Below, in pieces: positions 14,886 to 26,655 of a stretch of 64,000 bases of DNA. Source of the stretch: Phycomyces blakesleeanus NRRL 1555(-) (lineage: Eukaryota > Mucoromycota > Mucoromycetes > Mucorales > Phycomycetaceae); assembly GCF_001638985.1 (NCBI RefSeq), contig NW_017265138.1:124001-188000 (forward strand), written 5' to 3'. The notes beneath the pieces are model-generated. The model made no database searches. It worked only from the letters and a program-made list of their open reading frames with translations, and was not told the DNA's origin. The translations under genes and the position numbers were made by a program. How positions within the stretch are numbered: position 1 is the stretch's first letter; every line of letters starts with the position of its first letter.

Positions 14886-15725
14886 ATGCCAAAACTGCGG
14901 TATAAGGACAGCGGGGAGAAGAAGAAAAAGAAGAAGGAAAAGAAGGAAAAGAAATCCTCTAGGCGTTCAAGATCTCCATCTCACCGAGCACATTACAAAC
15001 CCCCGGTATATTACGAAAACGAAGAAGGATGGATCCCACCCATAGATTCCCAAAAGGAACAAGACGATTGGAATGAGCGATTGTTCCAGGCAATGGGTGA
15101 AGACGAAGGCAGCCAAGCTTTCTTTAGTCAGTATGAAGATTATTCTTCGAGCACCAAGCCAAGAAATGAGCCTTCATCTGTGAATGAGATGACCGATGAG
15201 GAATACCGTCGGTACATTGAGAAAGGAATGTGGACAAAACAGAATGCTGAAGCTATTGCCCTTGAAGAAAAACGAAAAGAAGAAAAAGAGAAGCGCAGGA
15301 AGAAGCGAGAAGAAGAAAAGGCACGGCAAGATGCAGCTGAAGCCGAAGCACGCCGTGTGGCAGCAGTGTACGACCAGCTTCGAAAACTACAAAAGAATGC
15401 AGAAAGTCGTGGCACATATGAAGAGAAATGGGCCACACTTGACAAGGCAGAAACGATTACACAAAAATCAATGGTGTGGCCGTGTAGAGGCATTATCCCG
15501 ACATTACAGAATATTCGTGAATTTCTAATCAACCCCCAGGATTCAACAAAGGAAAATCGTCTAAGATTACGGCGTGAACAACTACGATATCATCCCGATA
15601 AAATTCTTCAGAGAGTGCTTCCTAAATTCAAAGGGACTACTGAGGAGCAAGAGAAATTAAAGATGCGAGTAAACGAGGTGTCTGGGTGGCTTAATGAATT
15701 ATGGACAGAAATGAATCACAAATAA
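14886..15725 (+). CDS. NFKBIL1-like protein with J-like HPDK segment
   Basis: Single exon, 279 residues. Order seen: a Lys-rich basic start (residues about 10-25) with an RS-like patch; EEGWIPPIDSQKEQDDWNERLFQAM, a Trp-rich block; MTDEEYRRYIEKGMW; a long charged coiled coil rich in Glu, Lys and Arg (about 118-165); and the C-terminal block YEEKWATLDK...RREQLRYHPDKILQRV, with HPDK at about 236-239 as in DnaJ-like segments of the NF-kappa-B inhibitor-like protein 1 family. Family knowledge: the animal relative lies with splicing-associated proteins, and fungal members are mostly uncharacterised. Ankyrin repeats of the animal protein are absent. It ends 38 bp before the end of the convergent CIA1 gene, so the two 3' UTRs probably overlap. 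Confidence 0.75.
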   Translation: MPKLRYKDSGEKKKKKKEKKEKKSSRRSRSPSHRAHYKPPVYYENEEGWIPPIDSQKEQDDWNERLFQAMGEDEGSQAFFSQYEDYSSSTKPRNEPSSVNEMTDEEYRRYIEKGMWTKQNAEAIALEEKRKEEKEKRRKKREEEKARQDAAEAEARRVAAVYDQLRKLQKNAESRGTYEEKWATLDKAETITQKSMVWPCRGIIPTLQNIREFLINPQDSTKENRLRLRREQLRYHPDKILQRVLPKFKGTTEEQEKLKMRVNEVSGWLNELWTEMNHK

Positions 15726-15763
15726 AAAAAAGGGATAAAGAGAAAGAAAAAGGAAACTACAAA

Positions 15764-17064
15764 TTATTCAACCATACGCCAGATTCTGACTAGGCCATCA
15801 TCACCCACAGAAGCAAGCCAGTCTTGGTGTGTTTGGGTAGGGAACCAAGCAACACCGTTAATGTCATGAACACCATGAGCATCCTGCATCACAGCTACAG
15901 ATCGATATCCTGCTTCACCATCCTTTTTTTTTTGTTATACAAGATAATACCGTTAATCCCACCATTTTTTATATATTAAATACTTTTGTAGCCTTACCTT
16001 GGAGATGATCTGGATAGTATTGTCACCACTGGCACTAGCCATTAAACCGTGGATCTTTGACCATGATACAGAATAAATACATCTATCATGATAACCTTCT
16101 AGTGTAGTCTCACAAGTCCATGAACCATCCTTTCCACCATCCTGCTTCCAAATCTTCAATGTTTTGTCATCAGATGCAGATACTAAGATTCAGGAAAATT
16201 AGACCCCAAGAAAGAAAAAAAAGACACTAAATATGATTGTACAATCTTATACTTACCAATCTTATCACCGGCAGCATTAAAGTCCAAAGACCAGACAGTA
16301 GAAGCGTGCCCATGTAATGTGTCAGCACAATACCAATCGTCTTCATCCTCTTTCCAGATTTTGATAGTATCATCATAACTAGCAGATGCGAGAATCTCTT
16401 CCTTAGGATGCCATGCTACCATCTTTACGTCCTGAGAGTGTTCCTGTAGTACACTTAGACACTCGAAATCGTTATCAGATTCCACTAAAGACAATGCAAA
16501 TAATAATAATAAAAATTAACTTATCCACTCATATCCAATTGTACACACATGCATTAAGAGTATACACGCTAAATACCTTCCCAGATCCAGACACTCTTGT
16601 CACGACTACATGTAGCAAGCAGAGCACCAGAAGAAGACCAAGCTACAGATTTGATTTCATTTTCATGTCCTTCAAGAGTTGCCATGCATTCCCAGTCAGC
16701 AATTTGTGGATCTCTTTCCCAGATTCCGGTAGTAGCATCAAAACTGGCTGTTGCAATCTCATTTCCAGAAGGAGACCATGCAACACTGCGGATTGTACGT
16801 TTGTGGGCACCCTTCAATGTATCGACACACACCCATTTTGTGAAGTCTGTAGGTGTGGCAGGTGCCCAGAGTCTGACTGTCTTGTCACCAGAACAAGTTG
16901 CTAGTAGAGTCTTTGTGGGATGCCAAGAAGCTTGCCAGACACGGTCCTGGTGACCTATTACAGAGCATGTTTTATTTTCGATTATACATTTTTGCTGTGA
17001 ATATGCTCATAGCTATGTCCTCTTTTCTACCTTCAAGGGTCGCGAGTAGTTCTAGGTGAGGCAT
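15764..17064 (-). CDS. CIA1: Cytosolic iron-sulfur assembly WD40 protein CIA1/CIAO1
   Basis: Five exons on the minus strand: 17064-17031, 16954-16577, 16484-16257, 16182-15998, 15922-15764; phases agree, giving 327 residues (human CIAO1 339). It is a seven-bladed WD40 propeller with blade signatures [99 protein letters not shown] and INGVAWFP, ending VRIWRMVE. Known role: with Met18/MMS19 and Cia2 it forms the CIA targeting complex that hands 4Fe-4S clusters to cytosolic and nuclear apoproteins. The last intron ends in a purine-rich acceptor (A10 then G), unusual for most eukaryotes but recurring in this window. The first exon is only 34 nt. Confidence 0.93.
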
Positions 17065-18077
17065 GGAACGGGATAAAAAATAGAGAGACAGCGCTCATGC
17101 TCCGAAATAGGCATCTCCAGAATCAAGGTTGGAGATGATAAGCCACACGTTGCACATAGTCAAACTTGCATCAAGATAGTCCTTTCTTTCTCTCTCTTTT
17201 AATTTATCATATTATATTGCACACAAAAAGAGAAGAAGGACGAAAATAAAGAATAACATGGGACTACACTTCAACTTGTTAGCAAACCCTGAAAACTGAC
17301 TATATTTCCCTATATGTATATGCATTATTATCATACAACATATTACTAATAATTACTGTCTTTTAAGTAGCTCCAAATGGCGTGTACAAAAGTAAATATA
17401 CAATATGTAACAGAACATGATTAAAACCACCAAATAAACTCTACAAGTAATTTCTGCATAGCAGATAAAGAAAATTGAAGAAAATGTATGCATATCTTTG
17501 TTAAAGAAGTAGTCCATTAAAATCTTTTTTTTTGTAAAAGTCATTGTATTCTTTGATGATTTTGTTTTGTCATAAAAATTAAGGCATTATTTCTCCTCTT
17601 TTTGTTTTTAATCTATTTCTTGATACCACCGCACGAACCTTGTGTAAGCCCATAATTATTTAAAGCTACCAGTTTGATTTGAGAAATGTATATATATATA
17701 TATATAAGTAGTTCAGATGGTACTTTTCAACCGAGTCAACAATAGATGATCTTGGTCTTGAAAGAGATATTGATCCTAAAACTTATTCGCTTTCTGTTTT
17801 TTTTTTCTCAGTAATACCCGCCCAATATTTTCTTTATATAATTAATAAAGTATTTAGCTATAGATATCATAATTTTGTGATTAGTTTTATTTTAAACAAA
17901 TCAATGTATTTTTTTTCATTTTGAAACAAGTAAAATGTTTCAAAATATACTCGGATAGAGGACTTTTGTGAATACATTTGAGTATTCTATTCTATTATAT
18001 TTATTAGATTAGGAATATGTATGCTTTAGTTTGACTGAGAAAAATCTGGCTAGGTTGTTTATAGTGAATGTGACTAT
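17065..18077. other. Intergenic upstream of CIA1
   Basis: About 1 kb, between the CIA1 start and the end of the next gene on the same strand. AT-rich with an AT microsatellite (about 17691-17706). No coding signal or RNA gene recognised. Confidence 0.4.
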
Positions 18078-19976
18078 CTAGGGTGAATTGTTGAAAAGTG
18101 TGTACAGGCGGTAATAATCTATATCCAGATACCCATCTAGATAGTATTCGGCTATTGAACCACATTCAATCGTACCATGACCATTAGGGAGACTTTTTTT
18201 CCACATTTCCTTTGTATTGTCAGAGCCAGATCCAGGTTCAGGTTCAAAAACGAGGTCTTTTTGGTCTATACCTTTTTTTCGTTGGTAATTTCTAAAGTAT
18301 TTTCCGGCCTGTCTAGCTTCTACTTTATCTAGTCTTTGTACATTGTTTTTCGAATAAAGTTCGTCGTCTTTGTAGGTAATGTAAAACCAGAGCAACTCCT
18401 TTGGCCCTTTTGCATCATTCCTTTTACAATCCAGGCGGTCTGTATTTTTTTTAATATTGGTCTGGACTGAGGTGTTTGGTTTATGTCGAGATAAAGCAAT
18501 CAGGTTGGTATTCTTGTCGTTGTTTAATATCTGAAACCGAACATTCAAGAGCCAAAGAACCTTGAAATGTGTGTAGGACATGTTGGCGCATATGTTTCCT
18601 GTCTTTTGTGAAATGTCTCCCGTAATTGCAACTTCTAAGAAAGCCATGTGATCGAGGTTTCTGCAACGAATCGATAAATAATTCAATGTGCCAACATCTA
18701 TCTGCCCTTGGCGTAACACAAACATGCATAATCCATGCTTCTTTGAGCTGGAACACACGTCATTACTAAGGAGAAGTGTCGAATCATATACAGAGAGTTT
18801 TTCCAGAACAGGGCAGCGGTCTAAGAGAATGTCCAGTTCGATAGTGATTCCGATTATAGCAATATGAATCTCGACAAGGCAAGGGTAGTATTCGAGGGAT
18901 GTAGTTAAAGACAGATCCATGTTGCAGTGGAAGTGAGTTATTACGGTGACGGATTCAAGTGTACTTGAAAATGACCCCATACAGCTTTTTATAAGATCTG
19001 AGATTCCGTCCTGACCGTCCATATCGTGATCAATTTCATAGTGTATTCGTTTGACTGATCTGTTGAGTAGCCGGAGCTGTTTCCAAACATCAAGGTATGC
19101 TCGTAATGCTGAAAGAATGATCTTGACATGGATTTCTTGCAATTTTATAAAAGCAAATGGAATATTGGTAAGGTTCATATTTGAATAGTTGTGCTCTTTA
19201 CTGAATTCACTGGTAAAATATAGGGTTTTGAGAGCGCGAAGATTTGGATATTTGACGGCCAGGTAATACAGCCATCTGTGAACCGAATTCTTGATTCTGA
19301 AGTCTAGAACTCTTAGATGGGTCACTGGCGTCAATCTGGATATATCGCTCAGCCTTTCTGGACTGATAGCAACCGGCTCTGTGTTTATGTGTAATTCTTC
19401 CAGCTTGGGTAGATGGCTGTGGATAAGCTCGAGCTTGTCAAATGTGAGAGCGAGCAGATTCACGAAACAGTCTTGATCCAGAGACAATGATTTTAAGCCA
19501 TGTAGTGAATATATGATTGGGTAAAATTCTTCTATTCCACGTTGCAAGTAAGAATACTTTAGGTTTATTGACACATCTGTAAGGGATCGCCACAGACTGC
19601 AGTCGACAGCATTTTCAGAATACATGACTTCCTGGAAAACTTCGTCGTTTTTTGCTCTGAATTCGGCGCGAAGCTGTCGCAAGTTCGGCAAGAGTTTTTG
19701 GAGAGCCAAGATCTTGGAATATATTGAGCCTGGAAAGTCGATATGGAGTGTGTGTACATGATGCCCATAGTGTTTGTATAAGTTGTTCTCTAAGCTTCCT
19801 GGATCGCATATCCGCCCTAGTCTTTGGTCATCGTCGATCGTCATGTGTGTCCACATGGACTCTTGAAGAGGTATCTGCCATGCTTTGCAACAAAGACTGG
19901 CTTGGGATTTGTCACTCGTGTCAAGGAAGTCTGCAATTTTGCGTATGATTTCAAAGGGCAGGTTTGAAACTAGCAT
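18078..19976 (-). CDS. F-box protein, 632 residues, leucine-rich-repeat-like
   Basis: Single uninterrupted exon. The first 45 residues fit an F-box (MLVSNLPFEIIRKIADFL, then CCKAWQIPLQESMW), the Skp1-binding motif of SCF ubiquitin ligases. The body has irregular leucine-rich segments (for example LPNLRQL, LHGLKSLSLDQ, LPKLEELHINTE, CPVLEKLSVYDS), as in the large families of fungal F-box/LRR-type proteins. The C-terminal 130 residues are charged and lack the pattern. Family knowledge: such proteins choose substrates for ubiquitination and expand by duplication in Mucoromycota; the substrate is unknown. The start ATG at 19976 is preferred because the F-box begins immediately after it. GC content is higher than in the flanks. 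Confidence 0.8.
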   Translation of the reverse strand: MLVSNLPFEIIRKIADFLDTSDKSQASLCCKAWQIPLQESMWTHMTIDDDQRLGRICDPGSLENNLYKHYGHHVHTLHIDFPGSIYSKILALQKLLPNLRQLRAEFRAKNDEVFQEVMYSENAVDCSLWRSLTDVSINLKYSYLQRGIEEFYPIIYSLHGLKSLSLDQDCFVNLLALTFDKLELIHSHLPKLEELHINTEPVAISPERLSDISRLTPVTHLRVLDFRIKNSVHRWLYYLAVKYPNLRALKTLYFTSEFSKEHNYSNMNLTNIPFAFIKLQEIHVKIILSALRAYLDVWKQLRLLNRSVKRIHYEIDHDMDGQDGISDLIKSCMGSFSSTLESVTVITHFHCNMDLSLTTSLEYYPCLVEIHIAIIGITIELDILLDRCPVLEKLSVYDSTLLLSNDVCSSSKKHGLCMFVLRQGQIDVGTLNYLSIRCRNLDHMAFLEVAITGDISQKTGNICANMSYTHFKVLWLLNVRFQILNNDKNTNLIALSRHKPNTSVQTNIKKNTDRLDCKRNDAKGPKELLWFYITYKDDELYSKNNVQRLDKVEARQAGKYFRNYQRKKGIDQKDLVFEPEPGSGSDNTKEMWKKSLPNGHGTIECGSIAEYYLDGYLDIDYYRLYTLFNNSP

Positions 19977-22900
19977 TGTAAAGAGTAAAAGGAGTGATTA
20001 TTAATTTTTTGAAGACCAAGATTCCTAATTTATTTTTATTTAGTGTGCATTCAAGAATCACGCATAATTATGGATCATTGTGCTTCCTGATATTGCGTAT
20101 GTGCACCCTTAATTTTAGCGAAGTTTAGTTTCGGATGTCATACCCTTGGTGGTACAGTCGTGGTATATGCCAATCGCTTTATACTTTAAATAGGTTCTAG
20201 AAAGGAAGTTTCTTGAGAATTTTCATACAAGAAATGAAGGTGACCAACCGCTGGTTAATTGTACAAATCTATTCGAAGATCCGGTTTTGACCAACTTCTT
20301 GTCCCCTTGAATTACGGGTTGGTTGTAAGATATTTATCCTCTGACATTCAAAAATAAATAAATATACAAATAAATAGATAAATAAAAGAAAAATAATACT
20401 TTCCAGAATAGCTGGAATGTCTGAAAAAAACTGGCCAAATGGAATCCAATAAATGTCATTCTATTGGATTCAATTGGGACACAAACATTTATAGATTTAT
20501 ATATATTTAATTTGATCAGACTAGATGTCATGTTTATATAGTCTTGGCCTGGGATTTTGGTAGTGATTTTATACCACGAGTTATGACAATGAATTTTGCA
20601 TCCTTAGTATTGATTGTAGCCCTAATACAAGTACCATCAATCAATTCTTAATGATTGAGTAATCCAAAAGAAATATAAAATGAAATTCGGATTTACAATC
20701 GTTATAGGTATAAGAAATACCGCATTAATCAAACCTTACACACACACACACAAAGAAGAAGAAGAAAGCAACTGTAGACACTTTACAGATTGATATTCCT
20801 TTCCTTTAACTTGCGCTTCAAGACACCTGTTTTTTATTTTGAAATAGTTAATTAGCATGGTTCGAACAATTCTTTACACACGTCTTTCTTACCACGTTTT
20901 CTAAAGTTGAATTGTTGTTTCAAAGCCAGTTGTTTTTTTATACATTCATTCGAAACATAAAAAGTATTTAAACAGTGTAAATTACGGAACCTACTAACAC
21001 AATCTCCCGGTGTATTTGTATACTTTTGAAGGTTAAAGGTGCAAATAGGCCTCCCATAAACATACTGTTTACAATACTCCCTCTTGAGTAAGTCTCGTCA
21101 ATTTTATCTTTTGCTTTGAGGGACACAATCAAATGAACTTTTCATAAAGGGTTTATAGGATCTTACTATGACTTCATTATTCTACATACAATGATAAAAT
21201 GAGAAGAACAAGCTAGAGAAACTTTATTTGGGGATGTAGTACAATATTTCCAAAAAGCTGTGGCCAGTCCCGAGGTAATCCCCAAATGATTGGGTTAGCA
21301 AATGGTTGGTCGCATGTCAAGAAATGTCTTCATTTCTATGTGTTTATTTATAAAAATAAAAATAAAAAGTTGGTAGTTTCTGACAGTGAAGGTTTTACAA
21401 TACAATTTTGCTCTAATTTTTTTAGAGTATATGCTTCTTGGTATTGCATTATTGATAAGATCAGCTTAATGAAAATGTAACAAAAAAAAAGAGAATCTTT
21501 CATTAATGTATATTACATATCATATGGGAGTATTAATCACTGTTTATTATAAAAGGATAAAAATATCGATAACACATTCTAAAAGAAGTAAAACTCGCAG
21601 ACGACATAACATCAGTAACTACTTGGTGTGGACAGACTAAAACGTTCAAAATTAGCTTAGCCAATAGGATTAATTTATAACTGTGCATCTTTTTTTTTTT
21701 AAAAAAAAAGTTCAAAATTAGTTCAAATACATATTACATGGAGTTATCTAAACTTTTTGCATATGATACAACAATATATATAAAATGTATTTATATATAA
21801 GAAGCTTGGTCTACTTTGTAGTATTTGACGGAAACTTTCAGAAGTTACTATCCCAAGATATCTGCTTTACGGGCTGATAGTTATTTCTCTCTTTTAGTCT
21901 TAATCTTTTCAAGCTGTCTTTATATCAGAGTTTATTTTAAGCCGCAAGATATTACCTTGCTCTATAAAGCATTTCGGCTTGCTGTTCAGATATTCACACT
22001 CTGTCAGGTATTTCTCGTTAATTATTTCTCTTTTTTCTTTAAAAAAAAAGGCATCGGTATAGTTTTGATCTGATTGTACTTTATTCTTACCAATATATTT
22101 GACCATAAGTAAAAGTCATATTTGTAGCACTCTCGTAGCATATTCGTAGTGGATAAGAAAGATTATGAGTAAGGGTGTATGTGTAGACTATCCGTATTGA
22201 CACGTTAGATATATCTCCAAATATTTCTTGGTTTGTCTTGTCTTAATTATACTTAAAAAGAGAGGGATATATATATTTGTATATAACTTACATTTGGTGT
22301 CTATATAGCTTTAAAATAAATATTCTCTTTATTATGAAAATATAAAAAGTCAATAATCAAGACAATGGATTACTCTTGTACATATTTCACACGCTGATAA
22401 TTATGTGCTCAATTGAAATAAACAGTAAAGAAGTAGTTGAAGTTAAGGATCAAATATTATGAAACAACATTAGGGTTTGCAAAAATCAATCTCCAATAAG
22501 TAGTGCGAACAGGTAATGCAAGCGGGTATGAATACTTAAACTAATAAAAGTATATTTGGTTTCTCCCTTGGACTTCCTCATCTCTTTGTACTAGTATTTT
22601 TGATAAGCTTTTTTGAAACTAAATATATCGAGCGTATTTTATACCATATAATAATACAATTGATGTTGTCTTCTAATAAGAGTTTAAAAATGGCCATTTT
22701 CACTGCTTATAGAATAGTGCACAGGCACATGAGTGCTTTGGAGGAGGTTTTTTTCTTTCTTTCTTTCTTTATTATCCTTTTGGAATGATGAGCAAAGTTT
22801 CTTTTTGTGAGCTTTGAATAGCCATAGCTTTGTGTTAATTATGGCCCCAATATATTCCAATTATACAAATAGTTCAATACATGATAGTTTTTGAGGTCCT

Positions 22901-23473
22901 GTTGATGACTTATCTACTCGGATTTCAATGTGATTCCGTGAATGTCAGTGAAGATCTATAGATAATGATATTACTGATATTACTAATAAAACGTATATAC
23001 GCAAAACTATCAAATCTCAAGCCATGGGTTTTCAAGCTATCTTTCTTTTGCTTTAGTGAGTTGTTTACTGATATCAATCGTAGGTAATTCTGTGTTCATT
23101 GTTGTGCTTTGCATGTGCAAAACCATAGTTGTACAACATCAGCACCAGAAGCAGCACCCAAATGTTTCTTTTTTTGTTTGTTGTTGTATTATTTCTTCAA
23201 TTTCATGTTTTGACTCTGGCTAGATTGGGTAATATTAGTAAAATAAACTTTCTCTTTCACTCGCTTTCACCCTTGGGATCATGATAATTATGTTATTGTG
23301 GCTTTCATAGACAACATCACTAAAATAAAACCATTCAATTCGTTTCATAATTATTATTTTTTTCTTTCGTCAAATCAGCTCCTCCTTCTTCCACTTCTTC
23401 TTTCTTTTCTCTTTATTTTTACTTTGATATTATCTGTGGGTGTATAGATAAATTACCTTGTTTCTTTCCCCTC
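19977..23473. other. Gene-poor stretch of 3.5 kb
   Basis: AT-rich, with no recognisable coding exon. It contains AT and CTTT microsatellites, a T11-A9 palindrome (about 21690-21709) and a second, imperfect T-run/A-run (22040-22050). Short frames such as 21286-21480 and 21825-22073 have no family signature and biased AT-rich composition. The final 130 bases before 23474 are pyrimidine-rich, consistent with a fungal promoter or leader. Confidence 0.4.
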
Positions 23474-23698
23474 ATGACAGCACCAACATGCGTATCTGGT
23501 CCAATTGTCTTCAACATATACCCACCACCTGAGCCACCAAAAGAAAAGCCAAAGCCTCCTCCTCCTCCACCACCGCCAAAAGTGATCGAAGTGATCGAAA
23601 CAAAATCTCTTGTTCAAGGTGCACCGACCTGGAATAGCCCACGAAAAATTACGAATACAGGCACACCAGTGAATACCGATCGGTGCATCATTTTATAG
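23474..23698 (+). CDS. Small proline-rich protein with C-terminal CAAX box
   Basis: A 74-residue open frame with a pyrimidine-rich leader (TTCTTTCCCCTC) directly before the ATG. The first 20 residues are non-charged, then comes a run of Pro (PPPEPPKEKPKP and eight Pro in a row), then a Lys/Glu/Val linker and an end of NTDRCIIL. The last four residues form a CAAX box (Cys-Ile-Ile-Leu); a terminal Leu predicts geranylgeranylation and membrane attachment (inference from known CAAX rules). I recognise no family. A G-protein gamma subunit is unlikely because its coiled coil is missing; CAAX pheromone precursors are known in Dikarya, but Mucorales use trisporoids instead. Likely real because of the codon pattern and the exact position of the CAAX box. 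Confidence 0.6.
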   Translation: MTAPTCVSGPIVFNIYPPPEPPKEKPKPPPPPPPPKVIEVIETKSLVQGAPTWNSPRKITNTGTPVNTDRCIIL

Positions 23699-23979
23699 GC
23701 AACCGTTCTTTAATCTGTCCCAACACTCTATTTCTCTCTTTTTCCCTCTCTACCTTCCGCAGAAAAATCATCTTATCCGAGCAGTCGTCTTATCTTTCAT
23801 ACTACAAAACCCAAAATTGCATATTCTTACGCACACACACACGCAGATCAGTCCCTTTCAAACAAAATAGGGAAAGAAAAGAAGTATACATGAATGTATA
23901 TAGGTGTATATTATTTTTTTTAAACAATTAAAGAAAATCAAATAATAATTAAAGTAATAATAAGAATGGCGGATTACTA

Positions 23980-26236
23980 TTAACCAAAGTTGATGCCTTG
24001 GGCCAAAGGCAATGCCCCAGAATAGTTGATAGTACTAAAGAAGTATACAAACACACATACATATAGCCCATCAATTAGTAAATAAAAGAATAATAAAATA
24101 ATCAATTAATTACACACATACACACACACACACATATATATATATATATGTATGTATGTATGTGTTTACAACTTACCAAGTGCCACGTCGGCAGTATTGT
24201 TTCCAGCTATCACTACCACTCTCACGGCCGCCTCCAGTCTCCTTTTCACCGCCAAAAGCACCGCCAATCTCTGCACCATTGGTGGGAATGTTTACATTGA
24301 TGATACCACAATCAGATCCTTTTGGTCCAATCCACTTGAACATGTTGGCAGGATTGGTTGTAAAGATGGAACTAGACAATCCCTGGGCTACTCCGTTGTT
24401 AATAGCAATGGCCTCGTCAAGTGTCTAATTAAAATTAAAATTAAAATTAAAATACAATTCCATTCAATATATATATGTGTGTGTGTGTGTTTTATCTCCC
24501 CTTGGGGTAAGCCAGTTATTTACAAAACTATTAATTAATCCTTGTACTTGATGCCATCTTTTTTTTGTTATCATTGTTGTCTTTACCTTGAATGTCATGG
24601 TGTGAAGAATTGGAACAAAGGCCTCATTCTTGATAATGTCCATATCTGGACGAACCTTTGTAAGGGTAGGAACTACAAAGTTACCATGTTCGAATTCACC
24701 CTCTGTGAGGACCTGTCCACCACAAAGCACTTCGCCTCCTTGCTTGATTACTGAGTCAAGCACTTGCTTGTAAGTCGAGACTGCAGCCTCGGTGTGGAGC
24801 GGGCCACAAAGAACACCGTCGTCCAGAGGATCTCCGACCTTGACTTGACCATAGGCCTTGATCAATCGTTCGATCAAACTGTCATAAACGGATTCGTGTA
24901 CAATCAAGCGGCGGGTGGTAGTGCATCTCTGGCCAGCTGTTCCGACAGCAGCAAACAAAATAGCGCGCGCGGCCAGATCAATATCGCAGTCGTCCATTAC
25001 TACAATGGCATTGTTGCCACCGAGTTCAAGAATAGACTTTCCAAAGCGTCCCTGGACGACCTTTCCGACCTCTCGTCCCACCTGGGTAGATCCGGTAAAA
25101 GACAGCACATGAGTTCGCTTGTCGGCTGTCAGGGAAACACCCACGTCCGTTCCGCCAGTGACAAGAGAGCAAAGAGCAGGTGGGAGATTGTGCTGGCGCA
25201 AGGTCTGCTCCAAGATACGTGTGATAGCAAGAGCACACAACGGGGTTGTGGGAGAGGGTTTCCAAAGTACGCCATTACCGGTTACTAAGGCCAAGGCACT
25301 GTTCCATCCATACACAGCCACTTATAAAATAAGGTTGGAGGGGGGGTTAGAAAATTGTATCAGTTTGGATAGGTGAGACACCAAAATAATAATAATAATA
25401 ATAATAATAATTACCTGGAAAGTTAAAGGCACTAATTACACCAACTGTACCAAGTGGATTCCAAGTCTCGAGCATAATATGGCCTGGTCTTTCAGAGGGA
25501 ATTATTGCACCTTGCATCATTCGAGATAAACCAAGAGCGTATTCAAGAATATCAATATATTCCTGGACCTCGCCCACACCTTCGGGTAGAATCTTGCCCA
25601 TCTCAAGAGCAACCAATTTACCAAGAGGTTGAAGATTTTTGACAAGAGCATCTCGCATGGCCAACAAAACATGTCCACGTTTGGGAATAGGCATCTAAAT
25701 GTTTTATTAGTTTTGTGAGAACTAGTTCTTTGATTTTCTTTTTGTATCTGTCATCAAAAGAAGGAAGAAGATCAGATGTAAGAATCATTTTACCTCTACC
25801 CAGATCTTTTGTGCCTCGGCTACCCTATCAAGAGCTCTATCCAAATCTGCTGTAGTACCCTACGATATTAATAGCAATATCAGTACCCAAAACAGAAACC
25901 AAATTATATTATGTTATTGTTATTGTTAATAATAAGAATACAACCAAAGAAGTGATATGTATTTGCTTCTATACTCACAGTAACTACTTCGGCAATGACT
26001 TGGTTGTTCACAGGATTTATGGAAGGAACGATTGGTCCTGATCCTGACCATTCTCCATCAAACACTCCCTTGTTGTTGGTTTTTTGGATCCCCAGTGTTT
26101 CGAATACATCATGATGCTTGTCGAACGTGGACAGACAGCGTGCGCTGATTCTGCCAAGTACGCCTGATCTTGCTACACGGGGTCGTTGGCTGAGAAGAGC
26201 CTTGGATGCTTGACTGTAAAGAGAACGAGAAAGCAT
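23980..26236 (-). CDS. Aldehyde dehydrogenase, ALDH7A1/antiquitin type, mitochondrial
   Basis: Six exons on the minus strand: 26236-25979, 25859-25794, 25694-25415, 25320-24587, 24424-24177, 24034-23980; phases close to 546 residues (human ALDH7A1 539). Seen: an Arg/Ser-rich, acid-free N-terminus like a mitochondrial presequence; [11 protein letters not shown] (NAD binding); LELGGNN with the general-base Glu near 300; AGQRC with the catalytic Cys near 334; [11 protein letters not shown]; and the C-terminal [18 protein letters not shown] typical of the ALDH7 family. Known role: oxidation of alpha-aminoadipic semialdehyde in lysine breakdown and betaine aldehyde/aldehyde detoxification. In a fungus that also makes lysine through alpha-aminoadipate, the semialdehyde is a shared intermediate. 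Convergent with the CAAX mini-gene, 281 bp apart. Confidence 0.93.
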
Positions 26237-26655
26237 TCTGATAATTTTATTATTCTGCTGTGAAACAAAAAAGCAAAAGAATTCACTTTTTCGTTTTTCG
26301 TTTTTTTTGGCTTTCTTTAAAGAATGTATAAATATATAGCTTTTCTTCCTTTTCCTGTAGAAAGGGCTCAGAATAGGTACAACTCATTACTGTACAAAAG
26401 TCACAGCGTGGGAATTTTTTTTTCCTCTCCAGCAAATCATCTCCACCCCTTTTCTCCAGGTTTATTATCATCTGGTGACCATGGTAACTGCCCCCCCTCC
26501 CCCCTCCCTTCTTTGATTTCATTTGATTCATTTTTTTGCAAATATTTATTGTGTGTATATTTAAAAGAAAATATTCGAATATATTGATATGTTTGTGAAG
26601 AAGAATATTCAGAAAAAAAAATCACTGCTAAAGGTGCGTGTTTTCTTATTTTTCC

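Noticed and set aside
21286..22073. Small plus-strand frames in the 20-23 kb spacer
   Set aside because: Low-complexity, hydrophobic/Lys-rich translations with no introns, motifs or promoter.
24464..24586. Read-through of the ALDH exon 4 frame into the following intron
   Set aside because: The conserved ALDH7 sequence continues only after splicing at 24587/24424; the read-through peptide is repeat-derived.
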